Assembly (NCBI RefSeq): GCF_000517065.1
Contig: NZ_KI912105.1
Coordinates: forward strand, 1,994,820 to 2,058,819
DNA: 64,000 bases
DNA from: Alkaliflexus imshenetskii DSM 15055
Lineage (GTDB): Bacteria; Bacteroidota; Bacteroidia; Bacteroidales; Marinilabiliaceae
Reading direction: 5' to 3'
Translations under genes and position numbers: made by a program
Shown here: piece after piece, positions 63,796 through 64,000 of the stretch
Numbering within the stretch: position 1 is the stretch's first letter
Layout of the letters: every line of letters starts with the position of its first letter
The notes under the pieces: generated by a model
Database searches by the model: none
What the model saw: the letters and a program-made list of their open reading frames with translations, nothing else
What the model was told of the DNA's origin: nothing

Positions 63796-63952
63796 AATTT
63801 GCTGTTTGTCAAATTTCAGACTGCAAAGATGAAAATTTTTTCGCAAAATGAGTTGCATAATTAAATGAAAGGATATAGTTTTGCAGGGCAATTGAGAATT
63901 GTAGCCGGTTTCAATGGTTTTTGGACGTTTACAACAATTTGCAACAAAAAAT

Positions 63953-64000
63953 TCCTCAGTAGCTCAGTTGGTTAGAGCGGCGGACTGTTAATCCGTAGGT
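63953..64000 (+). tRNA. tRNA-Asn (GTT), 3' end outside the window
   Basis: From 63953: acceptor 5' strand TCCTCAG, TA, D-arm GCTC...GAGC, anticodon stem GCGGA/TCCGT with anticodon loop CTGTTAA (anticodon GTT, asparagine). The window stops in the variable region, so the T arm and acceptor 3' strand are missing. Confidence 0.92.

Noticed and set aside
1-64000. CRISPR arrays, insertion sequences, prophage, toxin-antitoxin or restriction genes
   Set aside because: No regularly spaced repeats, transposase, integrase or defence genes were seen. The DUF45 peptidase at 2206 can occur beside restriction systems, but none is present here.

Overview
The window is bacterial chromosome from the phylum Bacteroidota, most likely a Bacteroidales/Marinilabiliales-type organism; the genus cannot be read from the sequence. 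The evidence is the recurring promoter element TAnnTTTG 10-35 bases before starts, the general lack of Shine-Dalgarno sequences, Bacteroidota-specific families (DUF4271, DUF3098, DUF4834, DUF3108), TonB receptors with an N-terminal carboxypeptidase-like domain, and the gene orders ftsX-DUF3098-uppP-truB-queA and DUF4271-hemD-rnpA-yidD. Coding density is high, with no phage, insertion sequence or CRISPR array. The window starts inside carB and ends inside a tRNA-Asn gene.

Layout. 1-12 kb is housekeeping: carB, a DUF45 metallopeptidase, efp, a SpoIIE-type phosphatase, a first ribosome recycling factor gene (frr), a TauE exporter, a small YkgJ protein, larE-sfsA, DUF3108, tsaB and an outer-membrane protein of unknown role. 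12-18.4 kb is a minus-strand ABC efflux locus (ATPase, two MacB-like permeases, HlyD adaptor, TolC channel). 18.7-21.8 kb holds a TonB receptor resembling zinc receptors and a small His-rich membrane protein with a palindrome inside its promoter. 22-31.4 kb carries typA, acylphosphatase, a second frr, tyrS, cvpA, a DUF418 protein, a GH3-family enzyme and a deoxynucleoside kinase. 31.7-36.1 kb runs through YccF, DUF417, LOG, DUF4271, hemD, rnpA and yidD. 36-45 kb holds a YidE-type transporter, a porin, dCMP deaminase, an S41 protease, APS reductase, phosphofructokinase and a universal stress protein. 44.5-48.5 kb is the ftsX-to-queA operon.

48.7-54.1 kb is an envelope polysaccharide group: flippase, asparagine-synthase-like protein, glycosyltransferase and polysaccharide deacetylase. 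The remainder holds a second YkgJ protein, pbpC, a second S41 protease, queD, an ArsR regulator, a polyprenyl synthase, a decayed TonB-receptor remnant, a YceI protein, a PfkB kinase and the tRNA.

Translation and tRNA modification are well represented (efp, two frr, typA, tyrS, tsaB, truB, queA, queD, rnpA), as is envelope building (uppP, polyprenyl synthase, pbpC, ftsX, flippase, deacetylase). No complete new multi-gene system is evident. The best leads are the duplicated frr, the palindrome-controlled His-rich protein beside a metal-type TonB receptor, the collapsed TonB receptor, and several structured intergenic regions. Starts were chosen by weighing homologous N-termini, signal peptides and the TAnnTTTG element, which in several cases lies inside the longest ORF and excludes the upstream start.
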